Of a stretch of 33,664 nucleotides of DNA, positions 24,125 through 31,087 are shown one piece after another (the stretch's first letter is position 1; each line of letters starts with the position of its first letter). Made by a program: the position numbers and the translations under genes. Under the pieces are notes generated by a model, which did no database searches, was not told the DNA's origin, and saw only the letters and a program-made list of their open reading frames with translations. The stretch lies in assembly GCA_937925335.1 (NCBI GenBank), contig CALEWY010000101.1:1-33664 (forward strand). Direction: 5' to 3'. The DNA comes from an uncultured Acidimicrobiales bacterium. Its GTDB lineage: Bacteria > Actinomycetota > Acidimicrobiia > Acidimicrobiales > SZUA-35.

Positions 24125-25693
24125 ATGGAACAACTCACTGGAGTCGACACCTCCTTCCTCACGATGGAAGGGCCTACGACGGTGGGGCACATCACCGGCG
24201 TGCTGGTCATCGACCCGTCCACGAGTCCCGAGCCGTGGACGTTCGAGCGCTATCGGCGTCACCTGCTGTCGCGGATCGACAACCTGAAGCCGCTCACTCG
24301 TCGAATCGTTGAGGTTCCGTTCGGCCTCGACCGTCCGTATTGGGCAGACGCCACCGACTTCGACATCGACTACCACCTGCGCCACGTCGCGGTGCCGGGG
24401 GACGGCAGCCGAGATGCTGTCGCTGAGCTCGTCTCGCGTATTCACTCGCGGCCACTCGATCGCCAGAAGCCGCTCTGGGAGAGCTACGTCGTCGAGGGTT
24501 TGCAGGACGGGCGCATCGGCATCCTCACCAAGATCCACCACGCCGCCATCGACGGCATCTCCGGAGTTGAACTGCTCCAGACGCTGGTCGATCTTGACCC
24601 AGAAGTTCCCGTGCCGGAGGATCCTCCACCGTTTCAGCCGGGTGATCTCACGTCACCAGATGACGTGTTGCAGCGAGCGTTGATGACCCTGGCGCTCTCG
24701 CCAGTGCGTATGGCTCGTGCGGCCATCGCGCTCGGCAAGACGCTCCCGGTTCTTGGCGATCTTCTGACTGCGGCGGGGCCGACGTCGACCGGAAGCGAGT
24801 CGACGATGGATCTCATCTCGTCGCCCCGTCTCTCTGCGCCGTCGACCCCGTTCAACAAGGCGATCGGTCCGCATCGGCGATGGGCGTATGCGTCGGTCCC
24901 GCTCGACGAGGTGAAGGCGGTCAAGAACGCTGTCGGCCTGACGGTGAACGACGTCGTGCTCGGAATCGTCGGCGGCGTCTTGCGTCGATGGCTCGAAGAG
25001 AATGGCGGGATTCCGGAGCGGCCGCTCGCTGCGATGGTCCCGCTGTCGGTGCGCAAGGAGGGCCAGGAGAACGCAGTCGGCAACTTCGTGTCCGGCACGG
25101 TTGCGACGTTGGCGACACATCTCGACGATCCGATCGCTCGCCTCGAAGCGGTCCATGACGGCATGCGCGTGGCGAAGGAGAGCCACAACGCGATTCCGGC
25201 AGACATGCTCACAGACCTCACACAGGTTGCGCCGCCCGCCGTCTCGGCGTTGGCCGCTCGATTGATCGCATCGACCAAACTTGCTGATCGAGTCGGGCTG
25301 CCGTTCAACGTCGTCGTGTCGAACGTGCCGGGTCCACCGATCCCGCTCTATCTCGCTGGCGCCAAGATCGAAGCCAACTTCCCGGTGTCGGCCATCGTTG
25401 ATGGTGTTGGTCTCAACATCACGGTGCAGTCGACCAACGGCATGCTCGATTTCGGGTTCGTCAGCGACCGTGACCAGGTGCCCGATCTGTGGACGATGGC
25501 GGACTCGGTCGCCGTTGAACTCGCCGACCTCATGGTTGCCACCGGTGTGACCGAGGCGCGCAAGCCGGCCAAGAAGAAGGCGGCAGCCAAGAAGGCTCGG
25601 CCCAAAAAGAAGCCCGCACAGAAGAAGGCAGCAGCCAAGAAGGCTCGGCCCAAAAAGAAGCCGGCACAGAAGAAGCCGGCACAGAAGAAGTAG
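24125..25693 (+). CDS. Wax ester synthase/diacylglycerol acyltransferase with Lys-rich tail
   Basis: 522 residues. The catalytic motif HHxxxDG is present as H138-H139-A-A-I-D143-G144; PLWE (116-119), the conserved VNDVVLG segment near 275 and VSNVPGP near 395 are also family marks. WS/DGAT enzymes join acyl-CoA to fatty alcohols or diacylglycerol to make storage lipids at the inner membrane and on lipid droplets. After the normal end of the domain (about residue 475) a 43-residue tail carries 20 Lys, 2 Arg and no acidic residue, built from a repeated unit AAAKKARPKKKPAQKK; it resembles the tails of histone H1 or HupB. Such a tail is not part of usual WS/DGATs. AGGCGG (24111-24116) is 8 bases before the ATG. 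The tail may tether the enzyme to DNA or to acidic membrane; this is inference. Confidence 0.95.
   Translation: MEQLTGVDTSFLTMEGPTTVGHITGVLVIDPSTSPEPWTFERYRRHLLSRIDNLKPLTRRIVEVPFGLDRPYWADATDFDIDYHLRHVAVPGDGSRDAVAELVSRIHSRPLDRQKPLWESYVVEGLQDGRIGILTKIHHAAIDGISGVELLQTLVDLDPEVPVPEDPPPFQPGDLTSPDDVLQRALMTLALSPVRMARAAIALGKTLPVLGDLLTAAGPTSTGSESTMDLISSPRLSAPSTPFNKAIGPHRRWAYASVPLDEVKAVKNAVGLTVNDVVLGIVGGVLRRWLEENGGIPERPLAAMVPLSVRKEGQENAVGNFVSGTVATLATHLDDPIARLEAVHDGMRVAKESHNAIPADMLTDLTQVAPPAVSALAARLIASTKLADRVGLPFNVVVSNVPGPPIPLYLAGAKIEANFPVSAIVDGVGLNITVQSTNGMLDFGFVSDRDQVPDLWTMADSVAVELADLMVATGVTEARKPAKKKAAAKKARPKKKPAQKKAAAKKARPKKKPAQKKPAQKK
25580..25690 (+). repeat. In-frame 48-bp tandem repeat coding the Lys tail
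   Basis: Copy 1 25580-25627 and copy 2 25628-25675 both encode AAAKKARPKKKPAQKK and differ at very few bases; a partial third copy (PAQKK) runs 25676-25690 up to the TAG. The near identity points to recent duplication or slippage. Confidence 0.9.
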
Positions 25694-25696
25694 CCG

Positions 25697-26284
25697 CTAG
25701 GCGAGGTACTTCTTGGTGATCCGCCGCATCGTATTTGCGGTGCGCATTGTTGCTGGGCCGGTGATGCGATCGAGAGCGGTCATTTCGAGACCTGATTCCA
25801 GCACGTTCCCGCGGGGAAGCCAGTAGAGCGTTCGTCCGTCCACGCGCACGAGATCGTCATCGGTCGCAAGATCGAGGAGAGCGTTGGCCGACGCCGCATC
25901 GGGCTCATCACGAATGAGGAGCACTTGGAGCTTCCCCTCGAAGCCGTCGTCGACCGCGCCGGGAAACGGTTCATGGTCAGCGATCGCCCGCACGTCATCA
26001 CCCGTGCGCACCATCGTGGGAATGGCATAACCAAGCTCGGCCTCGAGCTTGGTTGCGATGCGCAGCTCGAGCGCGTCAATGTCTTTCGCCCGCTTGTTAT
26101 CGACGTCGAAGACGACGTTGCCACTCGCAAGGAACCCGGCCGCGTTGTCGAGGTCGAGCGAGTCGAAGATTGCTTCGAGCTCCGGATTCTTGACTCGATG
26201 GTTCTTGCCAACGTTCATGCCGCGCAGGAACGCAACCATCCGCGTCGTGGTCGACGCGGTGCCGGCTGGGCTTGTTGCACTCAC
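25697..26284 (-). CDS. DUF1697-family protein
   Basis: 195 residues. The N-terminal strand MVAFLRGMNVGKNHRV (from residue 16) is the DUF1697 hallmark (VALLRGINVGG...), followed by LASGNVVFD and, further on, DDGFEGKLQVLLI and LYWLPRG. The function of DUF1697 is unknown. GTG 26284 overlaps the TGA of the LysR gene by GTGA, which supports this start, although the domain itself begins 15 residues later. It is therefore the second gene of a LysR operon and convergent with the WS/DGAT gene (3 bases between stops). Confidence 0.9.
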   Translation of the reverse strand: MSATSPAGTASTTTRMVAFLRGMNVGKNHRVKNPELEAIFDSLDLDNAAGFLASGNVVFDVDNKRAKDIDALELRIATKLEAELGYAIPTMVRTGDDVRAIADHEPFPGAVDDGFEGKLQVLLIRDEPDAASANALLDLATDDDLVRVDGRTLYWLPRGNVLESGLEMTALDRITGPATMRTANTMRRITKKYLA

Positions 26285-27192
26285 GGTCGATCGAGCCCGA
26301 GCTCATCAGCCGATTCTTCAATCGCAGCGACGAACGCTTTGATCGCCGGTCGTTCGGCGCTCGAGGTCCGAAAGATCAAGTCGACCGATCGTGCGAACGG
26401 CTCTTTGAGTTCGACGACCCGAACGCCATCGGGCACATTGCGAATACCGAGCTCAGGGATCAAGCCAACGCCTGCGCCGGCGGCAACGAGGTTCAACACG
26501 GCGGGGTACTCATCGATCTGGTGCACGATGTCGGGGGTGACACCGGCGTCAACGAACGCGAGGGTGACACATCGCCCGCAGCTCATCTCGGGCGGTGATG
26601 CGATCATGTGCTCCTCGGCGAGGTCAGCGAGTTCGATCACATCGGGGCCATCCCACTCGGTTGGAACCACCGCCCGGAACCAGTCCTGGCAGATGTTGAT
26701 CCGGGTCATCGACGGGCCGATGTCGGTTGGTGAGCTTGGGTAGTCGATGAGGAAGAAGGCATCGACTTCGCCGGAGCGCAGCGACTCGATCGAGCTGAGC
26801 GCTTCGCTTTGCAGCGTGCGCACGGTCAGTGCTGGGTGAGCGTTGCGCAGGCGTGGCAAGGCGAGCGGCAACAAGCTGCCAGCGATCGATTCGAGAATCC
26901 CGACGCGAAGATCGCCGGCGACTTCGGTTTGCACCCGCTCGATGGCCGCCTGTGCCTCCTCGAGTTGGGCCAGCACGATCTCGGCATGGTGCACGAGCTC
27001 ACGGCCTGCGTCGGTCAGTTGCACCGTTCGGCCGACCCGTTCGAGCACGGCAACACCGGTGGTCTTTTCGACCGCTCCCAGCTGTTGGGAGACGGCCGAA
27101 GGCGTGTAGCCAAGCGATGCTGCTGCTGCGGCGATCGTTCCCTGATGGGATACCTCGGCCAGCATCCTGAGTTGTTGAACGCTGAGATCCAT
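26281..27192 (-). CDS. LysR-family transcriptional regulator
   Basis: 303 residues, the standard length. The winged helix-turn-helix covers residues 1-60 (QQLRMLAEVSHQGTIAAAAA, then YTPSAVSQQLGAVE); the effector domain covers about 90-300. It contains CGRC in the segment SCGRCVTLAF, two Cys close together, which could form a redox or metal switch, though SCG is common in this branch. ATG 27192 is preceded by CACACT at 7 bases, suggesting a leaderless mRNA. It is divergent from the small zinc-ribbon gene at 27289, and the 96-base gap holds a dyad typical of LysR operators (27217-27229), which would place it near -66 of that gene and over the LysR promoter, the classical autoregulated arrangement. 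Confidence 0.94.
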   Translation of the reverse strand: MDLSVQQLRMLAEVSHQGTIAAAAASLGYTPSAVSQQLGAVEKTTGVAVLERVGRTVQLTDAGRELVHHAEIVLAQLEEAQAAIERVQTEVAGDLRVGILESIAGSLLPLALPRLRNAHPALTVRTLQSEALSSIESLRSGEVDAFFLIDYPSSPTDIGPSMTRINICQDWFRAVVPTEWDGPDVIELADLAEEHMIASPPEMSCGRCVTLAFVDAGVTPDIVHQIDEYPAVLNLVAAGAGVGLIPELGIRNVPDGVRVVELKEPFARSVDLIFRTSSAERPAIKAFVAAIEESADELGLDRP

Positions 27193-27199
27193 GCCGCTG

Positions 27200-27205
27200 A
27201 GTGTG
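27200..27205 (-). promoter_or_regulatory. Possible -10 element (LysR gene)
   Basis: Minus-strand CACACT, 7 bases before ATG 27192. Confidence 0.4.
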
Positions 27206-27216
27206 GCATCGATTGT

Positions 27217-27229
27217 GTAGAAAATCTAC
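27217..27229. promoter_or_regulatory. Candidate LysR operator
   Basis: GTAGA-AAA-TCTAC is a perfect 5-bp dyad; with the T at 27216 it fits the LTTR rule T-N11-A (27216 to 27228). Its centre is 66 bases before the predicted start of the divergent zinc-ribbon gene, the usual recognition-site distance for LysR regulators. Confidence 0.6.
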
Positions 27230-27276
27230 CGAGTATGCGTTAGAAAGCATCGCTTTTCTTCTGAATCGAACCCGCT

Positions 27277-27282
27277 CAGAAT
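27277..27282 (+). promoter_or_regulatory. Possible -10 element (zinc-ribbon gene)
   Basis: CAGAAT, 6 bases before ATG 27289; one change from TANNNT. Confidence 0.45.
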
Positions 27283-27288
27283 GGCTAC

Positions 27289-27516
27289 ATGTTCGTGATT
27301 CACTGCCCCACATGCCAGAACCGCCAGCTCGTCGGAACCCGGTCGATCACGTCGTTCCGCAACACCGATGATGGCCCAGTGTTGACGTTCCGCTGCCCCA
27401 AAGGCCACGAAGCGTACTGGCCAGAGCCGGCCCCGGTCCAAGCGCCAATTGAGGCCGCCACGGTTGCAAGGCCCGCACCACAAACCGAACCAATCGCCAT
27501 CCGCTCGGCTGCCTGA
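27289..27516 (+). CDS. Small zinc-ribbon-like protein
   Basis: 75 residues. CPTC (6-9) and CPKGH (36-40) supply three Cys and one His for a zinc ribbon, with a beta-rich stretch between; the C-terminal 30 residues (Pro/Ala-rich) are probably disordered. I do not recognise a named family. The placement opposite a LysR gene, with an operator-like dyad at -66, makes it the likely target of that regulator. The start ATG 27289 has a CAGAAT box 6 bases upstream and no ribosome site, so the mRNA is probably leaderless. A small GGCTC-GCC-GAGCC stem (27522-27534) follows the stop. Confidence 0.7.
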   Translation: MFVIHCPTCQNRQLVGTRSITSFRNTDDGPVLTFRCPKGHEAYWPEPAPVQAPIEAATVARPAPQTEPIAIRSAA

Positions 27517-27581
27517 CGCTTGGCTCGCCGAGCCGAACGGTTGTGGTCTAGCCCCGGTTGTTGTCGCTTCTCCTTGCGCAA

Positions 27582-27622
27582 CTTCAGGGGTCGGACCCGA
27601 ACCGCAGGGTCAGACCCCTGAA
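27582..27622. repeat. REP-like hairpin
   Basis: CTTCAGGGGTC (27582-27592) pairs perfectly with GACCCCTGAAG (27612-27622); inside, after one mismatch, GACCC pairs with GGGTC around an 8-base loop. Hairpins of this GGGGTC/GACCCC type are widespread intergenic repeats in bacteria. It shares GGGTCAGACC with the element at 8712-8721. Confidence 0.65.
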
Positions 27623-27690
27623 GATGCAGATGTCAGCACTTGAGATCCGCCGCATGCGCTGCGAGCCTCCTGTGCTTTGCCCAGGACCCT

Positions 27691-27976
27691 CGCTTACGGC
27701 GTGGTGGATGTAAGGAGGCCGCCGGGCGGCGTCCGAGGGCGGCGGATCCGAGGGCTTGGGCTGGGCTCTCGCTTACGGCGTGGTGGATGCAAAAGAGCCG
27801 CCGGACGGAGTCCGAGGGCGGCGGATCCGAGCGCTTGGGCTGGGCTCTCGCTTACGGCGTGGTGGATGCAAAGAGGCCGCCGGGCGGCGTCCGAGGGCGG
27901 CGGAATCGAGCGCTTGAGCTGGGCTCTCGCTTACGGCGTGGCGGATGCAAAGAAACCGCCGGACGGAGTCCGACGG
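27691..27976. repeat. 79-bp tandem array (three full copies and one partial)
   Basis: Copies begin at 27691, 27770, 27849 and 27928, exactly 79 bases apart; the last copy ends near 27976. Each starts CGCTTACGGCGTGGTGGATG and contains a GC-rich hairpin region. Copies 1 and 3 share GGGCGGCGTCC while copies 2 and 4 share GGACGGAGTCC, so the array alternates as if built from a 158-bp dimer. The period is not a multiple of 3 and no coding signal fits, so the frames that run through it are artefacts. Read on the minus strand, each unit is a terminator-like stem with a T-rich 3' side, behind tRNA-Ala. Confidence 0.9.
27947..27976 (-). terminator. Intrinsic terminator of tRNA-Ala
   Basis: On the minus strand CCGTCGGAC-TCC-GTCCGGCGG (27976-27956) forms a 9-bp stem with one G-U pair and a 3-base loop, followed by TTTCTTTGC. 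It lies 37 bases after the tRNA and belongs to the copy of the 79-bp array nearest the tRNA. Confidence 0.75.
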
Positions 27977-28013
27977 CTTCTTGAGCACCTTCGCCAAGAC
28001 GAAGGGATATGAG

Positions 28014-28086
28014 TGGAGCCTGGGAGAATCGAACTCCCGACATCCTGCTTGCAAAGCAGGCACTCTACCAACTGAGTTAAGGCCCC
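28014..28086 (-). tRNA. tRNA-Ala (anticodon TGC)
   Basis: 73 bases folding as a complete cloverleaf. The acceptor stem pairs GGGGCCT with AGGCTCC, including the G3-U70 wobble that marks alanine tRNAs; the anticodon loop is TTTGCAA between CCTGC and GCAGG, giving TGC, which reads GCA and related Ala codons; the T arm has GTTCGAT. The discriminator is A; CCA is not encoded. Confidence 0.97.
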
Positions 28087-28098
28087 TTGGAGTCGCAC

Positions 28099-28104
28099 AT
28101 GTTA
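28099..28104 (-). promoter_or_regulatory. Possible -10 element of tRNA-Ala
   Basis: Minus-strand TAACAT, 12 bases before the tRNA 5' end, which leaves a short leader for RNase P to remove. No clear -35 box. Confidence 0.45.
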
Positions 28105-28146
28105 GCGGTCCCAGTCGGCGTTTCGCTTCCGAATGTGACCCATCGC

Positions 28147-28152
28147 TAGGGT
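28147..28152 (+). promoter_or_regulatory. -10 element of a leaderless transcript (MFS transporter 2)
   Basis: TAGGGT, 6 bases before GTG 28159; this selects the GTG over the TTG at 28156. Confidence 0.6.
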
Positions 28153-28158
28153 TCGTTG

Positions 28159-29439
28159 GTGACAAGTGCCCCTCGCCCCGCCACCGATGACTCTGGTGTG
28201 TTCTATGGCTGGGTCGTTGTCGGCGCTGTCTTCGTCGTCTTGTGTGTCACCGCGGGCCTTGGTTTCTACAACGCGTCGGTGATTCTGCGAGCAGCAAAGG
28301 TTGAGCTCGATGCGTCGGTCACGGTCGTTTCGGCGGCAACCGCCATGTTCTTCGGGATCAGTGGGGCCACCGGTTTTGCGCTGTCTCGATGGATGGATCG
28401 AGTGGATCTGCGCTGGTTCTACACCGCTGGTGGTTTGATCGGTGCGGGTGCGTTGATCGGACTTCGCTGGGTCGATTCGGTCGTTGAGTTGTTCATCTTC
28501 TTCGCCGTGTTCGGCATCGGATTCGCAATCGCCGGGCTGGTTCCGTCGACCACGATCGTCGCTCGCTGGTTCAACGTCCGTCGCTCGGTTGCGCTGTCGA
28601 TTGCGTCGACTGGCCTCAGCGTCGGGGGCATCGCGATCACGCCGGTTGCCGGGCGATTCATCGACGACAAGGGCCTCGCAGAGGCTGGACCAACACTTGG
28701 CGTGATCTGGTTCCTCGGTGTCGTTCCGATCGCCTGGCTGCTGATTCGGTCGAGCCCAGCGGACAAAGGTCTCGAACCCGATGGCGCGCCAACACCGCCA
28801 CAACCGGTTGCCGTGGTCGGTGCCACCTTCGCTCAGGCGACCAACACGCAGTTCTTCCGCTTCCTGTCCGCGGTCTATGCCCTCGTGTTCATGGCGCAGG
28901 TCGGCGCCATCGCGCAGATGGTCAACCTTGGCAGCGAGCGTTTCGACGCCGCCACTGGCACGGCAGCGGTCTCGACGCTCGCACTGTCGAGCGTGGTCGG
29001 ACGGCTCGCAGGAGGAGCGGTCGTCACCAAGATCGACACGTGGACACTCACGGCCGGACTTGTTCTTGTGCAAGGCCTTGGCCTCGCCTGGATCGCTCTC
29101 GGGTCGACCCGCCCGATGTTGTTTCTTGGCCTCGTGATCTTCGGCATCAGCGTCGGCAACCTGTTGATGCTGCAGCCGCTGCTGCTCGCCGAAACGTTTG
29201 GCGTGAAGCACTACTCACAGATCTACTCGTTCAATCAGCTCTTCGGCACGATCGGAGTCGCGGGTGGACCGTTCCTTCTCGGCCTGCTGCGAGACGTCTT
29301 CGACTACCGGATCTCGTTCCTCGCCGCAGCGGCCTGCAACGTTCTCGGCTTCGCCCTTTTGTGGATGGGTGGCCGGCCGGCTCAGGCCCGTGCCGAGTGG
29401 GAATCGGCACAGTCGGCCGTGGCGGCAACCGCCGGCTGA
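28159..29439 (+). CDS. MFS transporter, monocarboxylate/oxalate-type
   Basis: 426 residues with about twelve membrane segments. FYGWVVVGAVF near the N-terminus is the mark of the MCT/OxlT-like MFS branch, whose members move monocarboxylates such as oxalate, formate or lactate; the loop SRWMDRVDLRW lies at the usual segment 2-3 position, and FNVRRSVALSIASTGLSVGG in the middle is also typical. The actual substrate is unknown. GTG 28159 is chosen over TTG 28156 because TAGGGT lies 6 bases before it. It is divergent from tRNA-Ala. The C-terminus is Ala-rich and cytoplasmic. It converges with the beta-propeller gene (4 bases between stops). Confidence 0.92.
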   Translation: MTSAPRPATDDSGVFYGWVVVGAVFVVLCVTAGLGFYNASVILRAAKVELDASVTVVSAATAMFFGISGATGFALSRWMDRVDLRWFYTAGGLIGAGALIGLRWVDSVVELFIFFAVFGIGFAIAGLVPSTTIVARWFNVRRSVALSIASTGLSVGGIAITPVAGRFIDDKGLAEAGPTLGVIWFLGVVPIAWLLIRSSPADKGLEPDGAPTPPQPVAVVGATFAQATNTQFFRFLSAVYALVFMAQVGAIAQMVNLGSERFDAATGTAAVSTLALSSVVGRLAGGAVVTKIDTWTLTAGLVLVQGLGLAWIALGSTRPMLFLGLVIFGISVGNLLMLQPLLLAETFGVKHYSQIYSFNQLFGTIGVAGGPFLLGLLRDVFDYRISFLAAAACNVLGFALLWMGGRPAQARAEWESAQSAVAATAG

Positions 29440-29443
29440 AGAG

Positions 29444-31063
29444 CTAGTCGGAAACGGCGTAGAAGGTCCCGTTGCGGCTGCCGACGAAGATCTGGCCCTG
29501 CCAAACGGCCGGTGTTGATTCGATGCAACCGCCGAGCTGAAGCGTCCAGAGGTTTGGCGGCTCGATCGTTGTGTCGCTCACGTCGAAGGCGTGCAATCCG
29601 CCTTCGCAATCACCCTGGATCAAGACGTCGTCGACCACCACCGGGCTCTGCCACAGCGGCCCGGGAAGGCGGAGGACCCAACGCTCGTCGCCCGTGGCTC
29701 GGTCGAGGCCGAGCACGCGGCCGTCGTCGGTGGCGATGATCACGAGATCGTTATGCAGGGCCGGCGTGGCCCACACGCCCGAGTCAAGGCCCGAGCGAGC
29801 TTCTCGGCTCCACACCAGCGGATCATCAGGCTTCGACGGATCGAGCTTCATGACCTGGCCGAGCTCTTGTGATCGTGCGTTGCCTCGTTCGTACTCGACG
29901 CCCACGTAGAGCATTCCCTCGTCATCAGCGACGAGCGAGGCGTCGATGTCATCGCCGGCCCAGAAGCGAAAGACCCGTTCCGGTGTGCCGCCGCTGTCGA
30001 GCGAGGTGATGTCCCATCCTTGGACGAGTCCGCCCGAGTTCGCGAAGTACACGACGTTGCCGACGATGGCGACAGAGTTCTCGATGCTCACGTCGTTGCC
30101 GACCGCTGCGGTCAGTTCGTCATCCCAGCCCGCTGCTGAGAAAACGATCTCCGGGTCGACGGTCACGAACCCATCAGCGTCGTAGCCGCGATTCAGCTTC
30201 ACGATGAAGAAGCGCGAGTTCTCGCCGCCCTCGAAGAGATAGTCGTCGATGATGAGACCGGAGCCATCCCAGTCGTTGTTCCACTTCGTTGGTTGCACGG
30301 CCTCGGCGTCGAGTTTCCAGAGCGCTTCGGGCTCGGGCCGGTCGAGGGCGACCACGTGATAGAAGTTGTCGCGGCTGCCGGTGTAGAGCAGAGGGAAACC
30401 GTCGGGGTCGATCGTGACCGTGCCCTTAATGATGTCGGCCGTGCGATACGGCGGATAGATCTCGTCACCGGTCGCAAGGTCGTGGAAGTTGACCTGACTG
30501 TTGTAGGCACCGAAGGCCAACCACCAGCCGGGATCGTTGGTTGGATCGGAGAGATCGGCGCCTGGCGGGCGGAAGATCGTCGGCTGGCCGGTCCAGCCCG
30601 AGCCACACCACTGCTTTGGCTGGCCGCCGACCGTGGAGTTCGAGCAGCCGATCGTGAAGCTCCACTGCACGCTCGGGTTCTGCGGGACGGGACCCTCGCC
30701 GTAGTAGGTGCGAGATGGGTTGCCTCGGAACGTGAGTAGACCCTCGACGGCGCCGAGTGTTGCCCACGATTCGCCCGAACCGGCCGGGTCAACCCAACCT
30801 GCGTAGGGCGGTTCGGTCGTGGTCGTAGGAGCAGCGGTGATCGTGGTCGTGGGCGCCGCGGTTGTCGGCGTTGTCGTGGTTGCCTCGTCAGCGATCTCGG
30901 CATCGGTTGAGGTGCCCTGCACCACCGGTGTGTCAGCGCCGCCGTTCGCAAGATTTTGAGTGCCCGAAGGACTCCCTGCTCGGTTGGCGATCACCAACAA
31001 GACCCCGAGCACAACCGCGCAGAACGCGCCCGTGAGCACGTTCTCCCTTGATGGTGTGCGCAT
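29444..31063 (-). CDS. Membrane-anchored PQQ-like beta-propeller protein
   Basis: 539 residues. A membrane anchor or uncleaved signal (about 10-28) is followed by a Thr/Pro/Ala-rich linker (about 61-86) that would span the cell wall, then a beta-propeller of PQQ/BamB-like repeats. Repeats are visible as strands ending in 'LYTGSRDNFYHVVALDRPEPEALWKL', 'VWATPALHNDLVIIATDDGRV' and 'TPAVWQGQIFVGSRNGTFYAV' segments, each with the A/T-P-A-V and G-x-x-Y/A-L-D marks. Four Cys occur in the propeller (two near 145-160, two near 485-525), perhaps disulfides. Without the catalytic residues of quinoproteins it is likely a binding or scaffold domain. GGAGGG lies close before ATG 31063; it follows prfC by 24 bases, probably in one operon. 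Confidence 0.88.
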   Translation of the reverse strand: MRTPSRENVLTGAFCAVVLGVLLVIANRAGSPSGTQNLANGGADTPVVQGTSTDAEIADEATTTTPTTAAPTTTITAAPTTTTEPPYAGWVDPAGSGESWATLGAVEGLLTFRGNPSRTYYGEGPVPQNPSVQWSFTIGCSNSTVGGQPKQWCGSGWTGQPTIFRPPGADLSDPTNDPGWWLAFGAYNSQVNFHDLATGDEIYPPYRTADIIKGTVTIDPDGFPLLYTGSRDNFYHVVALDRPEPEALWKLDAEAVQPTKWNNDWDGSGLIIDDYLFEGGENSRFFIVKLNRGYDADGFVTVDPEIVFSAAGWDDELTAAVGNDVSIENSVAIVGNVVYFANSGGLVQGWDITSLDSGGTPERVFRFWAGDDIDASLVADDEGMLYVGVEYERGNARSQELGQVMKLDPSKPDDPLVWSREARSGLDSGVWATPALHNDLVIIATDDGRVLGLDRATGDERWVLRLPGPLWQSPVVVDDVLIQGDCEGGLHAFDVSDTTIEPPNLWTLQLGGCIESTPAVWQGQIFVGSRNGTFYAVSD

Positions 31064-31087
31064 GATTCCCTCCAGCTGAGTGGTGTC

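Noticed and set aside
27691..27976. CRISPR array
   Set aside because: Units are directly adjacent and 79 bases long, with no unique spacers, and no cas gene is present.
27640..28012. Open frames of 111-114 codons through the 79-bp array
   Set aside because: They repeat the same peptide in shifting frames because 79 is not a multiple of 3; no start signal and no family match. The array is non-coding.
28014..28086. tRNA as an integration site of a mobile element
   Set aside because: No integrase, no second copy of the tRNA 3' end within the window, and ordinary gene content on both sides.
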